The notes under the pieces are model-generated. The model saw only the letters and a list, made by a program, of their open reading frames with translations. It was not told the origin of the DNA and ran no database searches. From assembly GCA_009760885.1 (NCBI GenBank), contig CM019701.1:12731963-12795962 (forward strand): a stretch of 64,000 bases of DNA. Reading direction: 5' to 3'. Source of the stretch: Achatina immaculata. Its lineage: Eukaryota; Mollusca; Gastropoda; Stylommatophora; Achatinidae. Below are positions 13,701 to 26,148 of this stretch, in pieces. How positions within the stretch are numbered: the first letter of the stretch is position 1; each line of letters starts with the position of its first letter. The translations under genes and the position numbers were made by a program.

Positions 13701-16700
13701 TGGTTTATCATGTGTTCCCCCTTCCCTCTACTATTCATCGTAAACAATTGCTTGGTTACGTAGTTCTTATCTAGTAGTATGCATGCAAGCAATATCAGCC
13801 AACCTTGTACTGTCAAATAACTTGAACCTAGCAGCGCGAGTGAAGAACACCTCGGGCAGGCCTCGTCCGGTGCTGACACGAAAAGAAAGGTCGTCTTCCT
13901 GAGGGAAGTCAGAGAGCACGGTTTTATATATTTGTCATGTGTTGGAAAAAAGTATGGTTTTATATATTTGTCATGTGTTGGAAAAAAGTATGGTTTTATA
14001 TATTTGTCATGTGTTGGAAAAAAGTATGGTTTTATATATTTGTCATGTGTTGGAAAAAAAACATGGTTTTATATATTTAGTTCTATATTCCTATATCTAA
14101 AAACTGCCGTGTGTTAAAAAAAAAAAGTATGGTTGCTCGTTTGTGTCATTTGTCAAAGACATAGAACTTGTGTAAATTCTTTCAGTCTGTTAATATATCG
14201 AGTTATATAGGCTTTGACACTTAGTTTGAGCTCAGCGTTATGCAAACATACATGCTTAACGTTATACAGACACCTGGAGAAACTTATAGACAGACAGGTA
14301 AATATTCACATAGATCTAGTGATAATGAGTCTGAGAGAGAGAGACAGACACAATCAAAGCACAGAAATGCTGGTCTAACAGAAACAAATTATTACAGCAA
14401 AATGATAATAAAATAGATCTGTGTTTTACCTGGTGTAGAAAAGAAAATGGAATGTCAAAAGGTATAGGATTGCACAGAATTCGGTAGTTCCACTGAGCGT
14501 AAGTTGGGATACCTGTTGGAAGGACATATCACATTCATCAGTTCAACGCTTTAGTCATAAATAAGTTCTTCTTCATCTTCTTCTTCTGATTATTATTATT
14601 ATTATTATTATTATTCGGCAGCAATATAAAAATGTGAAAGTTTGAATGAATGTGTTCACTGAACATTTCATTGATAGATTCAGTGTGCTGACTGATGACT
14701 TACATTGACTTACTAGGTTGATTGATTCTGTAAATAACTGACTGAACTGATGTGTGAAAGGTTTAATTAGTTAACTGAATGATTTGAATGATGATTTAAT
14801 TTGTTGATGGAATGGATTTATTGTACTACAGGAAGGAAACTAAATGGTCACCCTGACAGAGCCCTCATATTAGAAAAGAGGCTTAGCTAGCCGCCCGATG
14901 CTGCCCCACTCGCATCAGAGCGCCCCGACGTTAGGAAGTACATTCCCTGCGGTTAGATTAATGGTCACAGCGCACTCTCTTCTTGCTGATGCATGCTCTG
15001 GTACTGTCATAATTGGAGTATGGTCTTGGCCTGGTCACCCTGTCCAATGCACAGCTGAACAGACTAGAGTGTGTACAGAACAAGGCAGTGAGAATGGGCT
15101 TGTGTTGCACCAGGGATACTCCGGTGGTGGCCAGAGTGTGAGGTCTCAACACATGCTCAGGTAAAGGCTTACATCAGGGTTGCTGGCATGAGCTTTCTGC
15201 TTGATATATACATCAGGGTTGCTGGCATGAGCTTTCTGCTTGATATATACATCAGGGTTGCTGGCATGAGCTTTCTGCTTGATATATACATCAGGGTTGC
15301 TGGCATGAGCTTTCTGCTTGATATATACATCAGGGTTGCTGGCATGAGCTTTCTGCTTGATATATACATCAGGGTTGCTGGCATGAGCTTTCTGCTTGAT
15401 ATGCTGAGTGTGAGGTCTAAACACAAGCATGCTCAGGTAAAGTCTTACATCAGGGTTGCTGGCATGAAGGACCATCCTCTCCATAAAGAGCTGGGGTTAT
15501 AAAGGGAAAACGCATCAAACGAGGCAGATACTGGATGGCTACGGCGGAGATTGCAAGACTGACCTCAGCTAACAGAGGTTATTATACAGAAGGGTCATGA
15601 ATGTCGAGAAGGAGTACATGGAGCAGCTGAACTTTTGGATTCAAGATCTCATCCAGCATCACTGTGGGTCTTCCAACACGGTAATTTATACACACGGCTC
15701 AGTGACTTGGAACAGCAGAAGTGGTTGGGGTTTTGTTGCCTGCCGGAATGGAAGAGTAGTGGCGCAGGGTCCAGGAGCCTTTGAGGTCACCACTTCAAGC
15801 TTGCGAATGGAAACTGAGGAAGTGCCGGAGGCAATGAAATGGTTAGTTGCTCAAGACGTGGTTAATGGTGTCATTGTGATGGATTCACAGAGTATGCTTC
15901 GTAAAACTGAGAAGAATTTGCTTCGCAAAGAATGGGTTCAACTGTTAAGCCAGTCAACTGTGACAAACCTAACGTGGCTTTACTGTCCAGTGCATGCGGG
16001 GGTACATGGTAATGATGTGGCAAACAGGCTAAAATAAATGGCAGACTGACAATGGACAAGGGCGGCATTGCTAAGGCTGTAATGGACAGACTGCCGGAAA
16101 ATGAAGAGCGGGAATGGAAGAACAATGTAGCTGTGAAGATACTGCTGGAGCTAGGACAAATTAAAGGTGCTGGCAGGAAACCCGAACTGTGTGCCAGAAA
16201 GCGCATAGTAAAGAACCAACTCTTGATGGGAACTATCAGCAAACATAATCTTGGATGGACGCTGTGGCATGCGGTGGGGCATATATGGGGTTGTCCAGAA
16301 TGCAGTGAAGCTGGAGTCTGAATTTTGAACTTTGAATGCGTTTATTGATGATTAAACTGGTTGATATAATGGATTGACCAATGATTCATCTGGCTGAGTG
16401 TGCGAATTTACTAACTGGTTGATTGATGACTTAAATGATTTAATGAGATGATTGGTAATTTGATTTAAATTGATCTGTCGACGCCTAAACGGACCAACTG
16501 AATGAGTTCATTGATGATTTAATTGGTTGATTGAAGGGACTGACTGACTGATATCTTCAACTGATTTAATGACATAGTTAATAATTTGATTGATATGATT
16601 TCTGAATTACGAGGGGCATTCGGAAAGTAATGCACCGCATCGTTTTTTTCAGCTAATAATGAATATAGAAGCATGAAATTTTGCACACTTAAGTATGGCA

Positions 16701-19429
16701 TGTGCCGATTGTGTGAACCAAATTGCATTACAACCGGCCAAGGAATATGGCTGCCCTAACTGCTGAAATGGAGCGTGTTAGCAACTTGTGGTATAAGCAG
16801 CGGATTATGATATAATTTCTTGTTGCAGAGAAGGAAACTGTTATGAACATTCACAAGCGTCTATGTGATGTGTATGGAAGTTTTGCAGCCGACAGGAGTA
16901 CAGTCAGTCACTGGGTTCAGAGAGTCAAAGAATCAATAAGTGGAGATAAGGAGCTGCATGATCGGCCGCACTGTGGACATCCTGCCACAGCAACCAAGGC
17001 AGAACTGTTGAAATACGCTGAGGGCATTATTCTTACTACACAACATTTAGCCTTAAAGCTGTCAGTCAGCAATGGTGGTATAAATGCAGTTATAAAAGCT
17101 CTCGGATTTTCTAAGGTTTGCGGAAGATGGGTTCCTCGAAGTATCACAAATGACCATCGATTGCAAAGGAAAGCAACTTCTTCTGAACTGGTGGAGCATT
17201 TCAGTGCTGAGGGATAGAACTTTTTGGCTGAGATCATAACAAGTGACGAAGCCTAGGCACATCATTTTGAACCTGAAACAAAAAAACAGTCAATGGAGTG
17301 GCATCATCCGCAATCACCACGAAGAAAGAAATTCAAGACAACTCCTTCAGCTGGAAAGGTCATGATCACTGTCTTGTGGGATATTGAAGGTGTGGTCCTT
17401 GTGGATGCTATCTAAGAGGAGAGACAACCAATTCGCAAGCTTAGACACTGAAAAAAAACTCAATCAAATTTTTCGCAGAGTTCGGCCGCACAAGAATCCA
17501 GCAGACCTGCTTCTCCTTCATGACAATGCATGCCCCCACACAAGTCTGGCAACACGGGAAGCAATCACCAAATTGGGTTGGACTGTACTACCCCATCCAC
17601 CCTATAGTCCCGATTTAGCACCCTCTGATTTACATCTGTTTGGTCCACTTAAAGATGCACTCCGAGTGGCAAGATTTGAAGATGACGAAGGAGTGATTCA
17701 TGCAGTGAAGAAATGGCTACATAATCAAGAGAAAATCTGGTACAGGGTAGGAATACATGCACTTGTTTCACGCTGGCTTAAAGCCGGACAAGTTGATGGG
17801 GATTATGTTGAATAATACCGATGTTTACATGACATATCCATGTATATTGTGTATAAATTTCATGCTTTTTGAGAAAAACGATGTGGTGCATTACTTTCTG
17901 AACGCCCCTCGTACTAAATTGACTAACTCAATGATGATTTAATTGGTTGATTGAATAGGTTGACTGATTTTTTAAATTGGCTGATTGAATACATCTATTG
18001 ATGATATAATTTGTTGACTAAATGGGTTTACTAATGATATAATTGGTTGATTGGATGATTTGACTGATTATATCTTCCTGTAACTGCAAAATTGTGATGT
18101 GTGTAGCCAACATCGGAAACTACTGCACCTTGTATCACGTAGAATGGCAAGAACGGAGTCGGACAGTGAGTGCGCTACACTGTATTCACCTGACTCCTGA
18201 CAAACAGACTTCTCAGAAACTTCCACAACCGTGACCATCCTTGTGCCACTCTTGTATCCGCCCACTTTCCTCACTCTTTCTATCTTTTTGTAAAACTGTT
18301 CCTTACACCTCAGTCTACTTTCATTACTAGGACCAATCTTACCCGTGGGTGTCATTTCTCTTATCTGAAAAAAAAATGTAGCAACAGTCTACACGAAACA
18401 GGTAACATCAGTCTAGATAAAAAAAAAAACAGGTAATATTGACCTACCTGTAACTGGGTCAATTGAAAAGATGGAAGTTGGCAGAAGTGCCAGGTTTTCA
18501 AGGCGGTTTTTCGAGCCAGTATAGGCAGCATAGCGAACCTGGAGGAAAGTGGATCAGAAATATCAAATGTCTGCTCTTACCAAGGTCGTGCAGAACAAAA
18601 AAATAACGCTCAGAAAGTTTGGTTTAGTTTCTTATGATCGTCTAGATAACTTTCCCATCTTCCCGTATACACAAAACACTTTACTTGTAATACTAGCAAT
18701 GGGTTTTAAAAAAAAATGTATTAACATATATTCTGGTGCGACTCGTCTTGCAGTTGGGTATTCTCTGATTTCATAAGCAGGTTATAATTACTAACATAAA
18801 GTGTTAGGCGCGCATTCTTTTCTTCTCCTTGTTTACAGTAGGTTCACTGAAGGGTGACGGTTGTGGGGACAAAGCAATTCACCGCCGTGTTCGCATGAAG
18901 GACAGCTATAAGTACACTACCTCTTTGTGTGCTTTGTCATTTTATATATATTTTATATATCCTTGTCATTTAACTATATATAAAAGAAATACAGCAAAAC
19001 AAAATATCTATTCTACACAAAACTTTTCAGTAAACACATTAGCCATGATAACGTCACACTGTTAGAATAATGATGTGAGTCAACACGAGGAGAAAACAAA
19101 ACACTCTGAAGAGACTCAGCAAAGAGGTGGGACGTCAGTTCCACGTGAGGTAGAAGTTACCATAGTGATAGAGGGAGAGTGTAGTTGTAATAAATATAGT
19201 GGTGGTAGCAGTAGTTGTAGTGATAGTCATGGTGGGTAGTAGCCAATAGCAGTAGTCCTAGAACAATAATTGTAGTAGGAGTGATGATTGTTCTAGTAGT
19301 ATTTGTAGTAGTAGTAGTAGTAGTAGTAGCAGTAGCAGTAGTAGTAGTAGTAGTAGTAGTAGTAGCAGTAGCAGTAGTAGTAGTAGTAGTAGTAGTAGTA
19401 GCAGTAGCAGTAGTAGTAGTAGTAGTAGC

Positions 19430-19467
<38 letters not shown>

Positions 19468-19531
19468 CAGTAGCAGTAGCAGTAGCAGTAGTAGTAGTAG
19501 CAGTAGCAGTAGTAGTAGTAGTAGTAGCAGC

Positions 19532-19569
<38 letters not shown>

Positions 19570-19651
19570 CAGCAGTAGTAGCAGTAGCAGTAGTAGTAGT
19601 AGTAGTAGCAGTAGCAGTAGTAGTAGTAGTAGTAGTAGTAGTAGCAGTAGC

Positions 19652-19682
<31 letters not shown>

Positions 19683-21113
19683 ATAGCAGCAGTAGTAGCA
19701 GTAATAGTAGTAGCTGTAATAGTAGTAGTAATAGCCATAGTTTGTAGCAGTGGAAGTTCTTGTAGTCGTAGTAGTAGCATTGATAGTAATAGTAGTAGAA
19801 TAGAGGAACAGCATTTATTCAAATTTGAGAAGTACAATGATCTGGTCAAGCAAATAAGGCAGGAGTCATGGCAAAAGTGATAGCTGTAGAAGTGGGAGCA
19901 AGAGGATTCGTAGCAACATCAACAAATGACCTATGTAAGCAACTGGGCATAAAGGGACAAGCAAGAGCAAAGGCATTGAGAAGCCTTTCAGAAACAGCAG
20001 AAAAGGCCTCATGCTGGCTGTGGAGTATGCGAAACAAGCACTGGGAACATAAGTAATTTCATTTGCCACAACCAATACCCAGTCCTCCGTAGCTAAATCG
20101 CTAAAGACGCACTTCAAAGTGCAGTGCCAATTGAAAGATCACGGGTTCAATCCCGGGACAGAAAAAAAAGCAACAACTCACAAGACCTCTGGGAGTCATG
20201 ACCCAGAGGGGCCCACCCCCTCCCCTTGGAGTGTCAGGAGTTTAATAGGGCCGAAACACTTGTCTGAGGGGGGGGGGGGTAACTTCCTCTGATTATCTGA
20301 AGGAGTTGTGTTGTTGTTCCGCTCTCTACAGTAGAGAGTTTCCTGCATATATAGTCTTAGTAGTAACATTTATAGTAATAGTAGTAGTAGTATAGTAGTA
20401 GTAGTAATGGTGGCAGCGGCAGCAGTTATGGTAGTAGTAGTAATAATAGATGTCGCATAGTAGTGACAGCAGTTGTAACTTCACTAGTACCAATAACGGT
20501 AGTAGTAGTAGTAGTAGTAGTAATTTTTCAGTAGCAGTGATTTTAGTCATATTAATAGTCATAGTAATGATTCTAACAGCATTAGTATTAGTAGTAGTGG
20601 TTGTTGTAGTAATAGTAATAGTGTTTCTAGCAGTAACATAATGTATGAGAAGAGCTGGAGAGACAAAAAAATCTTGTCAAAAAGATAAGAGAGAGACAAT
20701 GTACTTTCATAGGACATGCAATGAGAAGAGGGGGCATTGAAAATATTATAAGAATAGGAAAAATAGAAGGAAGAAGATCAAGAGGAAGACCAAGAGAAAT
20801 GATACTGGACAGTCTGACGAGATGGTGTGAGAGGAGATCATCAACTGAACTGATGGCCTGCATGAAGGATCGGGTACTCTGGAGAAGCATAATAGCCAAC
20901 GCCAGTCGGCACGGCATCTGATGATGATGACGATGATGAGCAGTAATAGTGGTAGTAGCAATAGTAGTAGTAGTAGTGGTAGTAGTAGTAATAATAGTAG
21001 TAGTTGTTATTGTTGAAGTTGCTTTAAAGGAATTTGTAGTAGTAGCGGTATGTGTAGTGGTATCAATCGTAGTAGTGCTTGTAGCGGCAGTAGTAGTTGT
21101 AGTAGTAGTAGTT

Positions 21114-21151
<38 letters not shown>

Positions 21152-22093
21152 TACAGTAGAAACTGCAGTCTGGAAGATAGCAGGAGAATTATTAAGAGGG
21201 GCACCAGTAGATTTGCTTCTCCGCAGGAAATATCTGGACATAGTTTCGAGGAAAACTGACTACTGCCACTTCTACACGATAGGTTCCTCTAGCATAACCC
21301 CTCATCCTCTCTTTACCTGCCTGCTTCCCTCACCCGTCCCCTCCCAACCCCCAAGAGAAAAAAATCGTTTGTTTTTCTTAACATTGTAGCTATCCATGAC
21401 TCATCTGAACCCGTATCCCTTCCAAATTAGCAATAATGATAAAATCATTAATTAGTACCAGCAGTTCAGTGGTAAGAAACTGACGATGACGTGAATTAAT
21501 TTGGTTTAATATGTCCTCAATTGCTCTTTCTGGACGTTGATTAAGGCTATATTAGTGGGGTTTTTTATTATTAGTTTCTGTTATTTTTCTGGGGCAAGCG
21601 ATTTAGTGGTGTGTTTTAGAACAAGGTCTCCCCAGCTCAGTTCCGCGGGTGTAAAATAAAAATATTCCACGGGTTCCGTGCCGGAAGAATGTTGAGATCA
21701 GCTGTTTTAGAGTATGTGTCATGCCGTATACGCACTACTATAATGTCGATGAATCATGAACAAGTTCCCCCTACATGACCGGCCGACTTACAGAGAGCTT
21801 TTAATTTACAATGGAGATTAGGCCAATTATTTCGTATCTATCTGGCACATTTCATTAAAAGAGAGCAATTTGTTAACCATAAAATAATATATTATAACAG
21901 GAGCTATTGTGAGACAAATGTTTTTAAATATAGTTGTTTCTTTTTTTTTCTTAACAGAAAAAAATGTCACTTTATGCCATGATTTTGTGTGACTATCTGG
22001 GAACTTGCCCAGTTTGTGATTCATTATTTCAGTCTTTAAGTCTTGTTATTCCTGTGCTATATTTAATAAATATCAAATATCCATTGGAGAAGG

Positions 22094-22143
<50 letters not shown>

Positions 22144-25100
22144 TTCTTTCCTTTCATTATCTCGATGTTTCTCTCTTTCCATCATCGTCGCATTCTTTAT
22201 TTCTCCATTTCTTTCTCTTTCTCGTTCGGTTTGTCTCTTTCCTTCTGTCTCCCCACTTCTCTCTTTTGTCACTTTTCCCTCCTCTCGCCATCTGTTCTCT
22301 CTCCATTTTTCTCTCAATTTCTCTCTTACACGCTTTTGGCCCCATTCTCTCTCTTTCTGTTTCACTCTCCATTAGGGAGGGAATATGATTGTACAGGAAG
22401 AAAAGGCTGAGTACAGCTGAATTTCGAATTCAAACCGTGTGGTTCCGGTGTCCCACATTCCTGTATATAACGATACTCAAGCGCCAGACGGTTTCTGTCA
22501 CTAGAGTGACATTGTTTAATGGTTGTTACCAGACAACCAGACTTTCTTCTGCGGTTGGGACCGTGGAAAAGATAAGATGCTGCCTTAGAAGCATGCTGGG
22601 AGTTGTCACGAAGATGTTTCTGCATGCGGCCACCTTGTCTGAGACTGGTCTCTCCAGTGTAAGTCGCCCTGTACTTTTGCACACGCTGACATATATTACG
22701 TTGTGGGACCAGCATGTGAATCCCGCGTGGAGAGTTACAGTATTTTTAGGAACATTAACTAATTTCGTTTCCCAGACTACAAGGGCCACGTGACACAGAG
22801 GCGGCGTTTAAATATTCTAGTTCCAACAAGAACAGGATCACGTTTAAGGTAGCTATGGACCAAGATGTCCTTCAGATTTGAATCCAGATTGTAGCCCAAC
22901 AGAGGAAGACCAGAGGTGATGCCTCAAATGTCAGAGTGGTGCTGTAGCAGTGGCAGCTTGCGGTAGAGAATTTTCTTAATCACCTGGCCACGTGGATGAA
23001 GAGGAAGCACTAATTTAACGCTGTCAGATGTCGCAGGTTTTACTTCTTCTCCTGGACGCTTCTTTGGGACTCCCTTTTTAGACGCCACTGAAGGCTTTCC
23101 CAAGGACTTTTTTCCGAGATATCGACTATGGCGAAGAGATTCTAATAATAATACTGGAGCGGTCCATAAAGTTCGCACCATCCTGGCATTGGTGACGAAG
23201 GAGGAGAGGATGAGAGTATGGGACGGAATCCTTGCAAGTTTCAGGAGGAGAGGAAATGTAAGGTAGGTTGCACGAACTATCGCTTCTTCTCACCCCCCTG
23301 AACGTCATTTCGCCACAAAATGTCGTTTGTTCTCATTCCCTGAACGCTTTTATTTCATCATGAAATGTCACTTCTTCTCATTCCCTGAAGGCTATTATTT
23401 CATCACGAAATGTCGTTTGTTCTAATTCTCTGAACGCTATTATTTCATCACGAAATGTCGTTTGTTCTAATTCTCTGAACGCTATTATTTCATCACGAAA
23501 TGTCGTTTGTTCTAATTCTCTGAACGCTATTATTTCATCACGAAATGTCGCTTGTTCTCATTCCCTGAACGCTATTATTTCGTCGCGAAATGTCGCTTGT
23601 TCTCGCTGTCTTGACGTCATTTCGTCAGAAACTATCTCATTTTCCTCATTCCCTGAATTTTATTTCGCCATGAAATGTGTTATCTTCCCACTTCCTAAGC
23701 GTCATTTCTACACGAGGTATCTCAGTTTCTCATATTCCGAGCGTTATTTCTGCACAAACTGTCTCATTTTCTCCACCACCTGAACATCATTTCTCCACGA
23801 ACTGTCCCATCTCACGTCTCATTCGACGTTATTTCGCCACAAACTGTCCCATCTCATGTCTCAATGGACGTTATTTCGCCACAGACTGTCCCATATCATG
23901 TCTCACTGGACGTTATTTCGCCACAGACTGTCCCATATCATGTCTCAATGGACGTTATTTCGCCACAGACTGTCCCATATCATGTCTCACTGGACGTTAT
24001 TTCGCCACAAACTGCTTTGTCTCTCATCGCGGAAAGTCATCTCGCTCAAATTGCTTTGTCTTCTCCTCACTTAAAGTCATTTAGACACAAACTGCTTCAT
24101 CCTTTCACTCGCTGATGGTCATTTAGCAAGAGACGTCGTCATTTTCCCCATACATTTCAAATATAAGACGCAGAGAAACGTTCATTTTCCAGGGCTCTTC
24201 ATGATTCCCTTGGATTCGATTTCCCTAAGTGGGCTTCAGCGATCCCTTGGCGACTTTGGGGAGATTCATATGTGAGGCTAGGTCAAACAGAGCTGCAATG
24301 GGCACCAGACCAGCTCAGCGAAGTACGTTTTCGGGGGGGGGGGGAGGCCAGGAATGTATCGTCGTCGTCGGCAATGGGCGACAGTCTGATATAGTTTTAG
24401 AACCACTGCTCTAGAGGCAAGGAAATGAATGGCACGAGCCTTAGCCTTGTAATGTATGCAAGGAAAGCGTCAAATAAACTTACTTTCTCTCGTAAATCTT
24501 CCCACGAGGTGGCGTCCAGCACGTGTCGGTCGCTAGGAAACGGGTCTTCGAGCTCCTCGTCCAGCGTCCAAGCTCCTTCCATGTAACACAATACAGGCTT
24601 GAAGTACTTGGTGTAGTCTCTAACGCTCCTGTCTTGGTCCTTGAAGGCCCTAAACCACTCCCTCATCTCAGTTATTTGGTCCTGGAAATAAGCAGGTAAA
24701 CTTCTGTCACTTTCTACGGAGTTAATTTACCTGTTTATTTGGGGGGGGGGGGGTAATTAACTAAATAATATTGTGCTGGAAAGGGCAAAAAACGTTTTCT
24801 ATTTGAGTTAGAAAAAAGTTTGGAGACTGAATTAGTTTGGTTTGTTCATACAATTTTAGTTCTATCTGCTGAAACATGCTATTAACCGAATTATCTTAAA
24901 AGCATGAATATACTAAATAACAGTTATGCTAAAACAGGATTATACCTATAAATAAAGTATACTACCAGCTGAAGTATATTAAAACTGACATATTAAAAGC
25001 TGAAGTATACTAATTAACAGATGAACTATACTAACAGGTGAAGTACACTAAGAGCTGAATTATACAAATAACGGAATTACACTTAAAAGCTGAATTACAT

Positions 25101-26096
25101 TGACTGTTAAAGTACACTAACAGCTGAAGCAGATAGAGATGTATGGTTGAATTTTGGAGAAAAGACAGAAAGAGTGAGGAAAGTGGGCAGAAACAGGAAT
25201 GGCAGAAAGCAAGATGGGGACATACAAATTAAGAACATACAGCAATCAAATATTTCAGTAGAAGTTTTTTTTTTTCAAGGATCACATACAAAAATAACAC
25301 AAGTACAAAACAAACCCCAAAAATAGGTGAAAAATTAAACTCTTAACTTTTTTGCGTACTTCTTGCAGGAAAGAGGGACATAAAATGCGTCCAGATAGAT
25401 GTAGGTAAGCATAAAGTGGAAGCAGGCGATTGCAGAGAAATGAGGTAATGGGAAGATAACAAAGAGTAAAATGTGGCTAACAACATGGAGTTATGCTCTT
25501 ACTTTGTTCCTATTCGATACCTATGGCTTAAACAAAAGCCGCCCAAACGGAACAGTTAATAAATTTGAAAAAAAAATCATATGGGGAGGTAGGATAGACA
25601 AGGGAAGGTTCAAAGTGATAGAGAACATTGAGAAGACAAGATTTATCGCTAATAATGCCCGCACATCATGACAATTTAGAGAAGACCATATTGGAAGGAT
25701 ACATAATGGGAAAAAGAAAAAGAGGAAGACCAAAACGAAGATGGCTGCAAGAAATCGTTGACGATCTGTAAATGGACGCAGCAGCAGCAGGCCATCTTGC
25801 TCACAACCGAGAGGCCTACAGAAGTGCTGTTTGGGAGGCAAAGTTCCGCAAGGGACATGCAAATGAATGAATGATGGATGCCCGTACAAGGACTCTATCA
25901 AAGCCATCTAGCGGCTGGAGAAGGATAGAAAGGCCTGTAAAAAATTAATCTTCCCTCCGCCTCAGAGAAAATGCAGTGAAGTGAGTTGGGCTATGAAAGT
26001 CTGGCATCAGTAGCAGAAATAGAAAGAGGTAACACATAGACGAAAATGTAAATTTCTTTGCAGAAAACTGAAATTCTTGTTGATTCCAACTGTGCG

Positions 26097-26148
<52 letters not shown>

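Larger units (their letters stand above)
14833..16344 (+). mobile_element. RNase H-bearing LINE fragment, copy 1 (family M)
   Basis: Starts at a TACTACAGGAAG boundary shared with the copy at 44490. It contains a reverse transcriptase thumb remnant around 14990-15160 (a [19 protein letters not shown] block in broken frames), a 39-bp minisatellite, then an RNase H-like domain. The body ends with TCTGAATTTTGAACTTTGAA, shared by both copies. Flanking TTTATTG words are a possible short target duplication. LINEs with a C-terminal RNase H belong to the I group of clades; I cannot name the clade. Confidence 0.78.

Noticed and set aside
18068..18355. 95-codon minus-strand frame considered as an exon between exons 5 and 6
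   Set aside because: Exon 5 ends in phase 1, and using the obvious CAG acceptor here gives an early stop. Exon 6 joins exon 5 in phase and restores the expected motif order.
19157..19880. Long Val/Ala, Thr/Ala and Tyr/Cys open frames on both strands
   Set aside because: Direct translations of an AGT/AGC microsatellite; no non-repeat coding sequence attached.
20085..20168. A functional tRNA gene
   Set aside because: A and B boxes are present but there is no acceptor-stem pairing, and an A run follows; SINE is the better call.
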